A stretch of DNA of 64,000 nt from Oscillospiraceae bacterium. GTDB lineage: Bacteria; Bacillota; Clostridia; Oscillospirales; CAG-382. Of this stretch, positions 28,411 through 37,881 are shown piece by piece. A program made the translations under genes and the position numbers. Positions within the stretch are counted from its first letter, which is position 1. Every line of letters begins with the position of its first letter. The stretch is from contig SVTM01000005.1 of NCBI GenBank assembly GCA_015063785.1, positions 1-64,000 of the forward strand, given 5' to 3'. Under the pieces are notes generated by a model. It ran no database searches. It was given only the letters and a program-made list of their open reading frames with translations, and was not told where the DNA came from.

Positions 28411-29826
28411 ATGGGATTTTTTAACAAAAAGAAAGAAAACAAAAAAGAAACAATAGAAGAACTTATCCGCCCCGAAAACGAAAGATCTGTCTACCGCGAC
28501 GGCGTTTTCGAAGTTTTCGAGGACACCTCTGACGGCAAAAAATACGGAAGGATACTCAAATATCACGGCGGAGAAAAAATAATCGATATCTCCGACAAAG
28601 AATTTGCGCTCTGGAGTGACGCTGCGGAAAACTTCAACAAATACCGCATAACCTATGAGCGCGACGAAGAATTTTTCATTGAAAAGGCACATATTGAGCT
28701 TGCCACCACCGATACTCCCGAAAAAATCGAAGAAAAAGAGCAGGAAAAGCCCAATCAACCTTCGCAGGCCCCCGTTTCGGAGGAGGACAAGAGAGAGTTT
28801 TCCGAGCTTGTGGAGTTTTATAACAACGCTGTACAGTCGACCGATGTGGAAAAGGCAACCTCCCTTTCGGCAGACCTTGCCCAAAGCATTGCCGCATCCG
28901 CTCTTTGCGAAAGAAAAATAAACGAGCTTATCTCCAAGGCGAAAAAAGATGCCCCCGAGGGCGAAAAAATAAAAGTGCAGATCCCCAAAGCACTCGACAA
29001 TCTCTGTCAAAACGCCAAAAAAGCTCTTTTCCAAAACGTTTCGTGTGCAAAAAGCCTTTTTGTCATCTATTCCGAGCACACAAAGCGTCCCCATTCGGCG
29101 GCAGGCGTTGCGCTTGTTGCCCTGACAAAAGAAGTGGCGGATGTCACCGTGTCGGAGTTTCTTTCGAGAGGTCAAAAGGTTTATGCCCTCGAATTTACCA
29201 CCACCCCCGATATCTCCATGCCTCCGGCGGCGTCAAGAATCGTATCTGAGGCGGCATCAATGGGACTTCGCGGCATCAGATTTATCTACAAATTCGGTTT
29301 TTCCACCCTCATCCAGCTCAATACCCAGGAGCTTATCAAAAAACAGCAGTTCCCCGAAAACATCCTTCTTCGTGCCGCAATGTCGGGCTTTTTCCAGGAT
29401 CTCCGCAACGGCGTTCCTGCCGAAAAGCTAAAGAACGCCGAGCTTTCGATGTACGACGCACTTTTCAGAGCCACCCTTATCCAGCCCTGCATGAAGAAAA
29501 ACGCCGAAAAATCCGACGAGCTTTCGGTGGCGATAGTCAAAGACGACCGCGGAAACTGCCTGCTCGAGCTTTTCACTTCGGTCGAGCTGACCGAGCGCTC
29601 GGAATCGTATATCCGCTTCAAAAACGAAGCTCCCCAGACCTCGGGCTACAAAAAATGGAGCTTTGACGAGCTGATGACCGAAATCATGTCCGAAAAAACT
29701 GCCGTAAACGGCTTTATAATCGACAAAGATTGCATTCCCGTTCCCTTTGCCGGCGCTTCTCTTGACAAGATAGTAAAGCTCAAGGCCATCTGGGACAACA
29801 ACGGGAAAAGCTTTGTGAAAAAGTGA
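28411..29826 (+). CDS. Hypothetical protein; C-terminal part weakly SseB-like
   Basis: Intact 471-aa ORF with RBS; LFTSVELTERSESY...VNGFIIDKDCIPVPFAG resembles SseB N-domain spacing (weak). Confidence 0.6.
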   Translation: MGFFNKKKENKKETIEELIRPENERSVYRDGVFEVFEDTSDGKKYGRILKYHGGEKIIDISDKEFALWSDAAENFNKYRITYERDEEFFIEKAHIELATTDTPEKIEEKEQEKPNQPSQAPVSEEDKREFSELVEFYNNAVQSTDVEKATSLSADLAQSIAASALCERKINELISKAKKDAPEGEKIKVQIPKALDNLCQNAKKALFQNVSCAKSLFVIYSEHTKRPHSAAGVALVALTKEVADVTVSEFLSRGQKVYALEFTTTPDISMPPAASRIVSEAASMGLRGIRFIYKFGFSTLIQLNTQELIKKQQFPENILLRAAMSGFFQDLRNGVPAEKLKNAELSMYDALFRATLIQPCMKKNAEKSDELSVAIVKDDRGNCLLELFTSVELTERSESYIRFKNEAPQTSGYKKWSFDELMTEIMSEKTAVNGFIIDKDCIPVPFAGASLDKIVKLKAIWDNNGKSFVKK

Positions 29827-29841
29827 TATCAGGAGTAAAAA

Positions 29842-30468
29842 ATGGCAAATATATTTGATCTTTTCAAAAAAATCGAATCTACCTCTTCCTCCTCCGAGCC
29901 CATAAGCTTTATCATAGCAGGTCTCGGAAATCCCGGAAGCAAATATACCTTCACCCGTCACAACGCAGGCTTTCTGGCATTAAGCTTTATCAGCCAAAAG
30001 GAAAATTTCAGCATTAACCGCTCAAAATTTTCCTCCCTTTGCACCGACGTGACCTTTGGCGGAAAAAGATGCCTTTTCATGCTGCCCCAGACTTTCATGA
30101 ACAATTCGGGCCAGGCTGTGAAGGAAGCGGCAGATTTTTACAAGATATCCTCTGAAAACATCCTTATAATCCACGATGATATCTCGCTTGACGTGGGTGT
30201 TATGCGCATACGACGCAAAGGCTCCGACGGCGGACAGAAGGGAATGCGTTCCATCATCGAGCATTTCGGCACAGACGCTTTTCCTCGTATCAAAATAGGC
30301 GTTGGCAAAAAACCCCATCCCGAAATGGAACTTGCCGATTGGGTGCTCAGTTCTTTCCCCGATAACGAAAAAGAAACCCTCTTCTCGCTTTTCGGCAATA
30401 TTCACGAAGCAGCAAAACTCGTCACCGAAGGAAAAATCGACGAGGCGATGAATAAATATAGCAGATAA
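29842..30468 (+). CDS. pth: Peptidyl-tRNA hydrolase
   Basis: IIAGLGNPGSKYTFTRHNAGF; PQTFMNNSGQAV; IIHDDISLDVG. Confidence 0.97.
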   Translation: MANIFDLFKKIESTSSSSEPISFIIAGLGNPGSKYTFTRHNAGFLALSFISQKENFSINRSKFSSLCTDVTFGGKRCLFMLPQTFMNNSGQAVKEAADFYKISSENILIIHDDISLDVGVMRIRRKGSDGGQKGMRSIIEHFGTDAFPRIKIGVGKKPHPEMELADWVLSSFPDNEKETLFSLFGNIHEAAKLVTEGKIDEAMNKYSR

Positions 30469-30534
30469 AACAAAATCATTTGCCCTGCAAGCTACACCTC
30501 CCCCAAAAACCACCACGACAGAAAGGAAAAAACC

Positions 30535-31926
30535 ATGACCTACTCATCGGCAATAATCGACCTCTTCAAGGATTTTTCGTCCTTCAATTCTGAGCTTCAT
30601 GCTCTGACAGTATATAAAAACAGCGAAAAGATCTTTTCGGGCGCTCCCACTCCCTATTCACCCTATCAGAAAAACCACGTTTATTCGCTCAGCAAATCTT
30701 TCTGTTCGACCGCCGTGGGAATTGCCTGCACCATGGGACTTTTGTCGCTCGATGAAAGAATAGTTGATATTTTCCCCGAAAAATGCCCCAAGGTCATTTC
30801 TGAAAACCTTTCAAAAATGACTCTTCTCAACGTCCTTTCGATGAACACGGGACATTCGGGCTGCGTTATGAAAAAAATGATGCGCTCGTCCGATCCGATT
30901 GCGGCTTTTCTTTCCTGCGACGTGGAATATCTCCCCGGCACACATTTTGCATACAACACAGGCGCCACCTGCCTTGCAGGCGCGTGTGTAACAGCGCGCA
31001 CAGGCCTTTCGGTGCTCGAATTTCTGAATCTCCACCTTTTCAGATACATGGATATCAAAGGCTCTCTGTGGCTTTCTTACAAAGGCCTTTCGGAGGGCGG
31101 CGTGGGATTTCACGTTTCGTCGGACGATGCGGCAAAGCTCGGCCTTCTTTATCTTTCGGGCGGTGTGTACAACGGAAAAAGATTTCTGTCAGAAGAATAT
31201 GTAAAACTTGCAGGCTCGTTTATTTCGGACAATAGCTCAAACGGCACTCCCGATTGGTGCTCGGGCTATGGCTTGCAGTTCTGGCGCAACTCGCGCGAGG
31301 GATTCCGCGGCGACGGCGCCTTCGGTCAGCTCTGCATGATCTTCCCCGAAAAAAACATTGTCATTTCCGCCATCGCCGAGGTGGGCGAAATGCAGCCCGA
31401 GATCGACTGCATCCATAACTTTGCAGAAAAGATCCTTGCCTGCAACAGCCACGGCGACGAGCAAGAGCTTGCAAAATTTCTTGACGGGTTCTACGCTCCA
31501 TCGACCTTTGATGCCGAAAGCTTCCCCCTTTGCGGCAAAGCCTTTGCCTTCAACGAAAATCCCTGCGGATTCAATCAGATCTATTTTAACAAAAACAACA
31601 AGGGTGGCATTGACGTTTCGATCACATCCAAAAACACCTATACAAGCCTTATCCACCTTGTTCCCGGCGCATGGACACAGGGTACCCTTTACGGCGACCA
31701 CGTAAAACCCACCCTTACCGATCTCACCGCCACCTTTGATGCAAATCTTGATTTTTCCGCCTGCGCTGAAAATGACGGCGAAAATCTTGTTGTCACCCTT
31801 CGCGGCACAAACTGTCCCCACAAATTGACATATGTTTTCGAAAAGACAGAAGACGGTATAAATATTTCAAGAAAAGCTCTTAAAAATCAGGGCTATGCCT
31901 GCGAATTTTCGGGAAAAGAGATATAA
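30535..31926 (+). CDS. Serine hydrolase of the class C beta-lactamase-like family
   Basis: HVYSLSKSFCSTAVG (SxxK), MNTGHSG, FAYNTGATCLAG, YGLQFWRN. Confidence 0.85.
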   Translation: MTYSSAIIDLFKDFSSFNSELHALTVYKNSEKIFSGAPTPYSPYQKNHVYSLSKSFCSTAVGIACTMGLLSLDERIVDIFPEKCPKVISENLSKMTLLNVLSMNTGHSGCVMKKMMRSSDPIAAFLSCDVEYLPGTHFAYNTGATCLAGACVTARTGLSVLEFLNLHLFRYMDIKGSLWLSYKGLSEGGVGFHVSSDDAAKLGLLYLSGGVYNGKRFLSEEYVKLAGSFISDNSSNGTPDWCSGYGLQFWRNSREGFRGDGAFGQLCMIFPEKNIVISAIAEVGEMQPEIDCIHNFAEKILACNSHGDEQELAKFLDGFYAPSTFDAESFPLCGKAFAFNENPCGFNQIYFNKNNKGGIDVSITSKNTYTSLIHLVPGAWTQGTLYGDHVKPTLTDLTATFDANLDFSACAENDGENLVVTLRGTNCPHKLTYVFEKTEDGINISRKALKNQGYACEFSGKEI

Positions 31927-31930
31927 ACAA

Positions 31931-32977
31931 ATGCAAACAACAGAAAACAAGCGCGTGCTTTGTGCCATAAGCGGCGGAGTTGACAGCGCGGTTTCGATGC
32001 TGATTCTAAAAAACGAGGGGTTCGACGTAAGTTCTGCCACCCTGCTTCTTTGCGGAAACGACATGGAAGCAAACGATGCCAAGGCTTTGTCAGAATCTCT
32101 TGACATTCCGCACGTCCTTATTGAGAAAAAAGAATATTTCGAAAAAGAGATAATCGGCTCTTTTGCCCAAAAATACGCCGCAGGTCTCACTCCCAACCCC
32201 TGCGTTGAATGTAACCGAAAGGTAAAATTCGGCATTCTTTGCGAATATGCAAAAGAAAACGGTTTTGACCTTGTGGCAACGGGACACTATGCCAACACGG
32301 CTTTTTCCGAAAAGTACGGCAGAAAGGTCATCAAAAAAGCCGACGATCCCAAAAAAGATCAAAGCTACGTTTTGTGGCAGCTGACGCGCGAGCAGGTGGA
32401 GTATGCCCATTTTCCCCTAGGCTCACTTGACAAATCGCAGGTGCGCGAAATTGCCGAAAAGAACGGTTTTGTCAACGCACACAAAAAGGACAGCCAGGAC
32501 ATCTGCTTTGTCCCCGACGGAAAATACGGCGATATCGTTGAAAAAGCCCTTGGGGAAAAATTTGAACCCGGAAATTTCGTCACCGACGACGGAAAAGTGC
32601 TCGGCACGCACAAGGGAATAATCCATTATACCGTAGGCCAGCGAAAAGGTCTGGGTCTTGCGCTTCCTGCCCCCCTTTACGTCAGTGAAAAAAGGGTGGA
32701 TACCAACGAAGTCGTGCTCTGCCCCGAGGACAGGCTCTTTTCAAGCACACTTTTTGCAAAAAGCATAAATCTTCAGGCTTTTGACAAAATATCCGCCCCC
32801 CTACGCATCAAGGTAAAAACGCGATATTCGGCAAAAGAGGCCGATGCAACCATACAAATCGAAAACGACATCGCAAAGATAGAATTTGACGCTCCTCAAC
32901 GTGCCATAACCCCCGGTCAGTCGGCAGTTTTTTATGATGACGACGGCGTTCTTCTGGGCGGTGGCGAGATAATCTGA
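31931..32977 (+). CDS. mnmA: tRNA-specific 2-thiouridylase MnmA
   Basis: VLCAISGGVDSAVSMLIL; NPCVECNRKVKFG; KDSQDICFVPDG; start ATG 31931. Confidence 0.97.
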   Translation: MQTTENKRVLCAISGGVDSAVSMLILKNEGFDVSSATLLLCGNDMEANDAKALSESLDIPHVLIEKKEYFEKEIIGSFAQKYAAGLTPNPCVECNRKVKFGILCEYAKENGFDLVATGHYANTAFSEKYGRKVIKKADDPKKDQSYVLWQLTREQVEYAHFPLGSLDKSQVREIAEKNGFVNAHKKDSQDICFVPDGKYGDIVEKALGEKFEPGNFVTDDGKVLGTHKGIIHYTVGQRKGLGLALPAPLYVSEKRVDTNEVVLCPEDRLFSSTLFAKSINLQAFDKISAPLRIKVKTRYSAKEADATIQIENDIAKIEFDAPQRAITPGQSAVFYDDDGVLLGGGEII

Positions 32978-32993
32978 CAAAAGGAGAAGGCAT

Positions 32994-33611
32994 ATGCACA
33001 TACCGTCCTGCACCACAGACGAAATATCTTTGCTTACCTTCAACGACGCCCTTTGCGCCGCTCTTGAAAAGCAGGAAAGCTATGATATCGAAAAATGGCT
33101 TTACGTTCCGCCCTTTTACAGCGAGTACAGATATATTCTCGGTACCCGCGGAAAAGATCCTCTCATCTGCATCGGCATCAATCCGTCAACTGCAGCTCCC
33201 GACGATCTTGACAACACGCTGAAATCGGTCGAACGCATCGCAAAATTCAATGGACACGACAGCTTTATCATGTTCAACGTATATGCCCAACGGGCAACAA
33301 ACCCCGACGACATGGAAAAAGAATGCAATGCGTCGCTTCACGCCGAAAACATCAAGGCTTTTGAATACATTTTGTCCCATTGCCAAAAAACTCCGTCGGT
33401 ATGGGCAGCGTGGGGATCGATCATCGAAAAGCGCGATTATCTGCCCTCGCTGATCGGCGATTTTTATGAAATTTCTAAAAAATACGGCGCCCGTTGGTTC
33501 TCCTGCGGCGCAATTTCAAAAAAAGGCCACCCCCACCATCCTCTTTATCTGCGCGCCGAAACAAAAAAAGAGCTTTTTGACATAAAAGGATATCTTGACG
33601 CGCACAATTGA
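32994..33611 (+). CDS. DUF1643 family protein
   Basis: LICIGINPSTAAPDDLDNTLKSVERIAKFNGHDSFIMFNVYAQRATNPDDM. Confidence 0.88.
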   Translation: MHIPSCTTDEISLLTFNDALCAALEKQESYDIEKWLYVPPFYSEYRYILGTRGKDPLICIGINPSTAAPDDLDNTLKSVERIAKFNGHDSFIMFNVYAQRATNPDDMEKECNASLHAENIKAFEYILSHCQKTPSVWAAWGSIIEKRDYLPSLIGDFYEISKKYGARWFSCGAISKKGHPHHPLYLRAETKKELFDIKGYLDAHN

Positions 33612-33636
33612 CAAGAAAAGATTTGCATTGTATAAT
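33608..33636 (+). promoter_or_regulatory. Consensus SigA promoter overlapping the DUF1643 stop codon
   Basis: TTGACA (33608-33613), 17-bp spacer, TATAAT (33631-33636). Confidence 0.85.
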
Positions 33637-33696
33637 AGGCTTATAACAAGCTGTGCTCAAAACAGACAATAAATCACCGAAAGGCAAAAATTAAAG

Positions 33697-34794
33697 ATGA
33701 AAATTTCAAGTTTTACAAAAAGAACCCTCTGCGCCCTTCTTTCGGCAGGGCTGCTCTTTGCCGCATCCTGCACAGAAAAGCCAAAAGACCACGCCATTTG
33801 CGGATATGACACCGAAGGAAAACATATGGATCAGGCGTGCATGACCGAGGGAATGTACAGCTTTTTCCTTTCTCAGAAAAAGAGCGAGTTTCTGCCCGTG
33901 CTCGTGCTTAATTACAAGGATTTTTCGGGCGAATACGACGAACTTTGGGGACTAACCGCCCCCGACGGCAAGACCTACGAGGAGCATTTTTCGCAAATTG
34001 CTCTTGAGGACGCCAAAAAGATCGTAGCGGCAAACATGGTACTTTACGAAAACTTCGTGCCTCAACAAGCATATATCGATCTCATCAGCTCCACCGTCGA
34101 AAACCACGCCATTGAAAAGTATGGCTCGGTAATGAGCTTCGAGCAGTATCTCGAAACCTTCGGCACGACGTATGAAGATTACGAAAAGCTATATCTTCTC
34201 ACCTGGAACAAAGAAACGCTCAAAGAATCACTCTTTGGCGATGAGGTCGGCGTAATGCAGGTACCCGATGCCTCAATAAAGCAGTATTATGCCGATAATT
34301 ATTACACCGTAGAGCATATCTTCATCACCACAGCTTATCAAGAAAAGATCGACGGCACCCGTGCCCCCATCAGTGATGCAGAATCTGCACGCAGAAAAGC
34401 CACCGCCGCCGAAATATACGAGCTTGTAAATAACGGCGCTTCCCTTTCGGACATTGCAGAAAAATACCCCAACGACTACGTTGTCGTATATCCCAACACG
34501 TCGGCAATGGACTCCACCGGAGAAACCACCAACGCTCCCGAGCTTGGCGAAGCTTTAAAGCAAATGGAGATCGGCGACGTGCGTTCGGTAGATTCGACAT
34601 TTGGTGTGCATATTCTCAAAAGAGTTGAAACAAACCCCGAAAATTATAACAAGAGCACAACCATTGTGGAAACCATACGCACAAAGCTTGAAGAAGCAAG
34701 CTTTGAAGAAATACTTGCCACCTATTCGCAAAAAGTAACGGTAGACGACGATATCGTTTCGCTCCATACCCTTGCCGCCTCTCCTATGCCGTAA
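33697..34794 (+). CDS. PrsA/SurA-like lipoprotein with parvulin-type peptidyl-prolyl isomerase domain
   Basis: Lipobox-like LLFAASC; YTVEHIFI...AAEIYELVNNGASLSDIAEKYPND...LGEALKQMEIGDVRSVDSTFGVHILKR. Confidence 0.86.
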   Translation: MKISSFTKRTLCALLSAGLLFAASCTEKPKDHAICGYDTEGKHMDQACMTEGMYSFFLSQKKSEFLPVLVLNYKDFSGEYDELWGLTAPDGKTYEEHFSQIALEDAKKIVAANMVLYENFVPQQAYIDLISSTVENHAIEKYGSVMSFEQYLETFGTTYEDYEKLYLLTWNKETLKESLFGDEVGVMQVPDASIKQYYADNYYTVEHIFITTAYQEKIDGTRAPISDAESARRKATAAEIYELVNNGASLSDIAEKYPNDYVVVYPNTSAMDSTGETTNAPELGEALKQMEIGDVRSVDSTFGVHILKRVETNPENYNKSTTIVETIRTKLEEASFEEILATYSQKVTVDDDIVSLHTLAASPMP

Positions 34795-34821
34795 AAATAA
34801 CAAAAGATCAGGTGAAAAAGA

Positions 34822-35373
34822 TTGATTAAATTTTTGAAAAACAAAAAAACCGATATATTCTTTATTCTGTTTTTTATCGTCGCTTTCATCCTTGCCACAA
34901 AGCTTGCTCCGCGCATTGCCGTCAAGTTTTCGGCAGTAGCCGGGCTTACCGTCAAGGCGGATTTTTTGCTCGGCTCGGTCATTTCAATAGGCCTTCTCGG
35001 CGGACGAAAAAAAGCGGCGTATTTCGGGCTGATCTCGGGCTTTGTTTTCGACGTTTTTGTCGGAAATCCATATGCCTTCTCTCCCATTGTTTTTCTGCTT
35101 TGCGCTTATTTTGCAGGTCCTTTCTGCAAGCCTTTTTCGCACAGAACGCCCCTTTCGGCTCTGCTTGTGGCGGCGATGCTCGTGTGGATAAAATCACTTT
35201 TCTCTTTCTTCTATCTCATCGCGGTAACAAAAGACGTTCCGCTTTTCAATCTTTTGGCGCTGGGCGTTTTGCCGGAGTATCTTGCAAACATTCTCTTTTC
35301 TGCGCTGATCTTTTCGATAATGCGCATACTCATGGCAGTTTTCCGTATTCCCACAGTTGAGGCAGGCAGATGA
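34822..35373 (+). CDS. MreD-like membrane protein (TTG start)
   Basis: Multi-TM; GLISGFVFDVFVGNPYAFSPIVFLLCAYFAG. Confidence 0.65.
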   Translation: MIKFLKNKKTDIFFILFFIVAFILATKLAPRIAVKFSAVAGLTVKADFLLGSVISIGLLGGRKKAAYFGLISGFVFDVFVGNPYAFSPIVFLLCAYFAGPFCKPFSHRTPLSALLVAAMLVWIKSLFSFFYLIAVTKDVPLFNLLALGVLPEYLANILFSALIFSIMRILMAVFRIPTVEAGR

Positions 35374-36266
35374 CAGACATAAAATGCCGCCTCTGCCCAC
35401 GAAACTGCGGAGCAGACAGACAAAAAAGCAACGGCTTTTGCAAAAGCGGAGCTCTTTCCTCTGTTGCAAGAGCCGATCTTCATATGTGGGAAGAGCCCTG
35501 CATCTCCGGCGATCGCGGCTCGGGCACTGTGTTTTTTTCGGGGTGCTCTTTGCGCTGTGTTTTCTGCCAAAACCACGAGATATCTCACACCCCTTACGGA
35601 CAGGAGCTTTCGGACGATGCGCTTGCCCGTGTATTTTTGCACCTGCGCGACAAGGGAGCGCACAATATAAACCTCGTAAACCCAACCCATTTTGCAAAAA
35701 ATATCATAAACGCCCTGCGCATGGTAAAAAAAGAGCTTGGTATCCCCGTCGTCTGGAACAGCGGAGGGTATGAAAAGCGCGAAACGATCTCGTCGCTTTG
35801 CGGTCTTGTCGATATTTTCCTGCCCGATCTCAAATACGTTTCGCCCTCGGTTTCCGGAAAATATTCATCAGCACCCGACTATTTTGACTATGCAAAAGAC
35901 GCCCTTGCCGAAATGTTTTCGCTTGTCGGTTATCCCGAATTTGACGCTGACGGCATTATGACACGGGGCGTTCTCGTGCGCCACCTCGTTTTGCCCTCAA
36001 ACGTCGACGAAACAAAAAAAGTTATCGACTACCTCGCGCAGAATTATGACACAGAAAAGTTGTACGTCAGCCTTATGTGCCAGTATTTTCCCACCCACAA
36101 AGCCTTTGATTTTCCCGAGATCTCCCGCAGGCTTACAACACTTGAGTATCAAAAGGTACTGAAATATGCTGCGGAAAAGGGAATTGTCAACGGTTTTTGC
36201 CAGGAAAAAAGCTCGGCAAAGCAAGAATACGTTCCGCAGTTTTTCAGCAAACTCGATTTTTCGTAA
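35370..36266 (+). CDS. Radical SAM protein, pyruvate-formate-lyase-activase-like
   Basis: CRLCPRNCGADR; FFSGCSLRCVFCQNHEIS (CX3CX2C); overlaps the preceding stop. Confidence 0.92.
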   Translation: MTDIKCRLCPRNCGADRQKSNGFCKSGALSSVARADLHMWEEPCISGDRGSGTVFFSGCSLRCVFCQNHEISHTPYGQELSDDALARVFLHLRDKGAHNINLVNPTHFAKNIINALRMVKKELGIPVVWNSGGYEKRETISSLCGLVDIFLPDLKYVSPSVSGKYSSAPDYFDYAKDALAEMFSLVGYPEFDADGIMTRGVLVRHLVLPSNVDETKKVIDYLAQNYDTEKLYVSLMCQYFPTHKAFDFPEISRRLTTLEYQKVLKYAAEKGIVNGFCQEKSSAKQEYVPQFFSKLDFS

Positions 36267-36291
36267 AATTGTTAAAAACATTAAATACCGA

Positions 36292-36320
36292 TTGAAATTT
36301 TCAGGTATTTAATATATAAT
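36292..36320 (+). promoter_or_regulatory. SigA-type promoter upstream of the orphan histidine kinase
   Basis: TTGAAA, 17-bp spacer, TATAAT (36315-36320). Confidence 0.7.
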
Positions 36321-36361
36321 ATATCATGTAGATTTGTTTTTTCCGAAAGGATGTGGCAGGA

Positions 36362-37147
36362 ATGACTATCACCGGTATCTGTCTTATCGCAGTGGCGACA
36401 GTGTCGGTTTTTTTGCTGTGCGGCAATATTTTTCTTGTCCTGCGTCATCTTTCTCAAAAAAAGAAGCTTGACGAAGTGCAAAAGCGCACTTCCTTGCTGC
36501 TTTCTACCGTCGCCCACGATATCAGATCTCCGCTGACCTCGGTAAAAGGCTTTGCCGATGCCATGCTTGACGGAACAGTTGATGACGAGAAAAAAGAACA
36601 GTATCTCGCCGTCATATCCTCCGAAAGTGACAGACTTTCGCGAATCGCCTCCCGTCTTTGCGAAAATGACGATGGCGCGCTTGACGGCGAAGTTTTCGGT
36701 ATCTGCGAACAGATCAGACGCGCGTATCTTCTTGTCGAAAAAAAGATTGAGGCCCGCGACCTTTCAGTGGATCTTTTGTTCGGTGATGACGAGATCTACG
36801 TTTTTGCAAACGCCGATGCCTGCTTTGAGATCGTCCTCAATCTTTTCGAAAACGCCGCAAAATACTGTGCAGATGCAGGCAGCATCGCATGGAAGGTGGA
36901 AGACAAAGATCAAAAAGTCTTTGTGTCTGTAAAAAACAGAACCCTTCCGCTTGACAAAAACTTCGACGTTTTTGCCCCTCGTGAAAGGGGAAAGAGTGCA
37001 ACAGGCGCAGGCTTTGGCCTTGGGCTTTACATTTCAAAAAAGCTTGCCCTGCGAATGGGTACAGACATCTCTTTTCGCTCATATACGGAAGATAACGGAG
37101 AATTTTGCGAATTTTCCATTTGTCTGCCTGCAGCCGACGAGATATGA
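36362..37147 (+). CDS. Sensor histidine kinase (orphan)
   Basis: H-box LLSTVAHDIRSPLTSVKGFADAML; N-box NLFENAAKYC; G-box GAGFGLGLYISKKLA. Confidence 0.92.
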   Translation: MTITGICLIAVATVSVFLLCGNIFLVLRHLSQKKKLDEVQKRTSLLLSTVAHDIRSPLTSVKGFADAMLDGTVDDEKKEQYLAVISSESDRLSRIASRLCENDDGALDGEVFGICEQIRRAYLLVEKKIEARDLSVDLLFGDDEIYVFANADACFEIVLNLFENAAKYCADAGSIAWKVEDKDQKVFVSVKNRTLPLDKNFDVFAPRERGKSATGAGFGLGLYISKKLALRMGTDISFRSYTEDNGEFCEFSICLPAADEI

Positions 37148-37881
37148 GATTATTTCGCTTTTTCGGGCGTCTGTTTTTCCCCGAAATCTGCTGTATCTGC
37201 GGCGAAGTCAAGGTGCCTGTTCTTGATAAGGGAAAAATCTCATTCAACAGCGGAAAAAACATTATCGAAAGCCCTTTCTGCGAGGATTGCACCAAACGCA
37301 TGGAAGAAAGCTTTTATAAAGCGCACCCCGATTTGCGTAAAACAGGAAGCCCATCAGTATATCTTTTCGGTTTTTCGGACGAAACGGTGCAGCGCTCAAT
37401 CTATCACCTCAAAACTCACAACTGCGCCGCCTGCCGCAGATTTTTTGCAAAGCTGTGCGGCGAAGTTATGAAAGATATGCTTTTGGAAATGAACGGAGAA
37501 GTTTTTCTCACGAATATTCCGAGAAGCGTTTCGCTTTTTGACAAATACGGTTTTGATCAGTCGGAAGAAGTTCTTCGAACTTTTGTTCGCTTGGATTCTT
37601 CCTTTTCATATTGCAAACTCATCGAGCGTGACAAAAGATATAAAGCGCCCCAAAGGATGTTGAATGCACAGGAAAGACTGATCAATGCACGCAGAAGTCT
37701 GAAGCTTGTTGACAATGCAGAAGTTCCGAAAAACATCATTGTCCTTGATGACATGATAACAACAGGCGCAACAGCAACCACAGCACGCGACCTGTTGATA
37801 AACCGCGGAGCAACTGACGTCAGATTCCTGTTTATAGCAGGAGCAGAAAATTTTAAAGAAAGGAGAAACAAGAATGAATGA
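37144..37881 (+). CDS. ComF family phosphoribosyltransferase
   Basis: CCICGEV...CEDCTKRM zinc motif; IIVLDDMITTGATATTARDLL; ATGA overlap with the kinase. Confidence 0.9.
   Translation: MRLFRFFGRLFFPEICCICGEVKVPVLDKGKISFNSGKNIIESPFCEDCTKRMEESFYKAHPDLRKTGSPSVYLFGFSDETVQRSIYHLKTHNCAACRRFFAKLCGEVMKDMLLEMNGEVFLTNIPRSVSLFDKYGFDQSEEVLRTFVRLDSSFSYCKLIERDKRYKAPQRMLNAQERLINARRSLKLVDNAEVPKNIIVLDDMITTGATATTARDLLINRGATDVRFLFIAGAENFKERRNKNE

Noticed and set aside
30535-31926. Beta-lactamase resistance gene
   Set aside because: SxxK-type serine hydrolase fold is broad; no signal peptide, so an antibiotic-resistance call is not supported.
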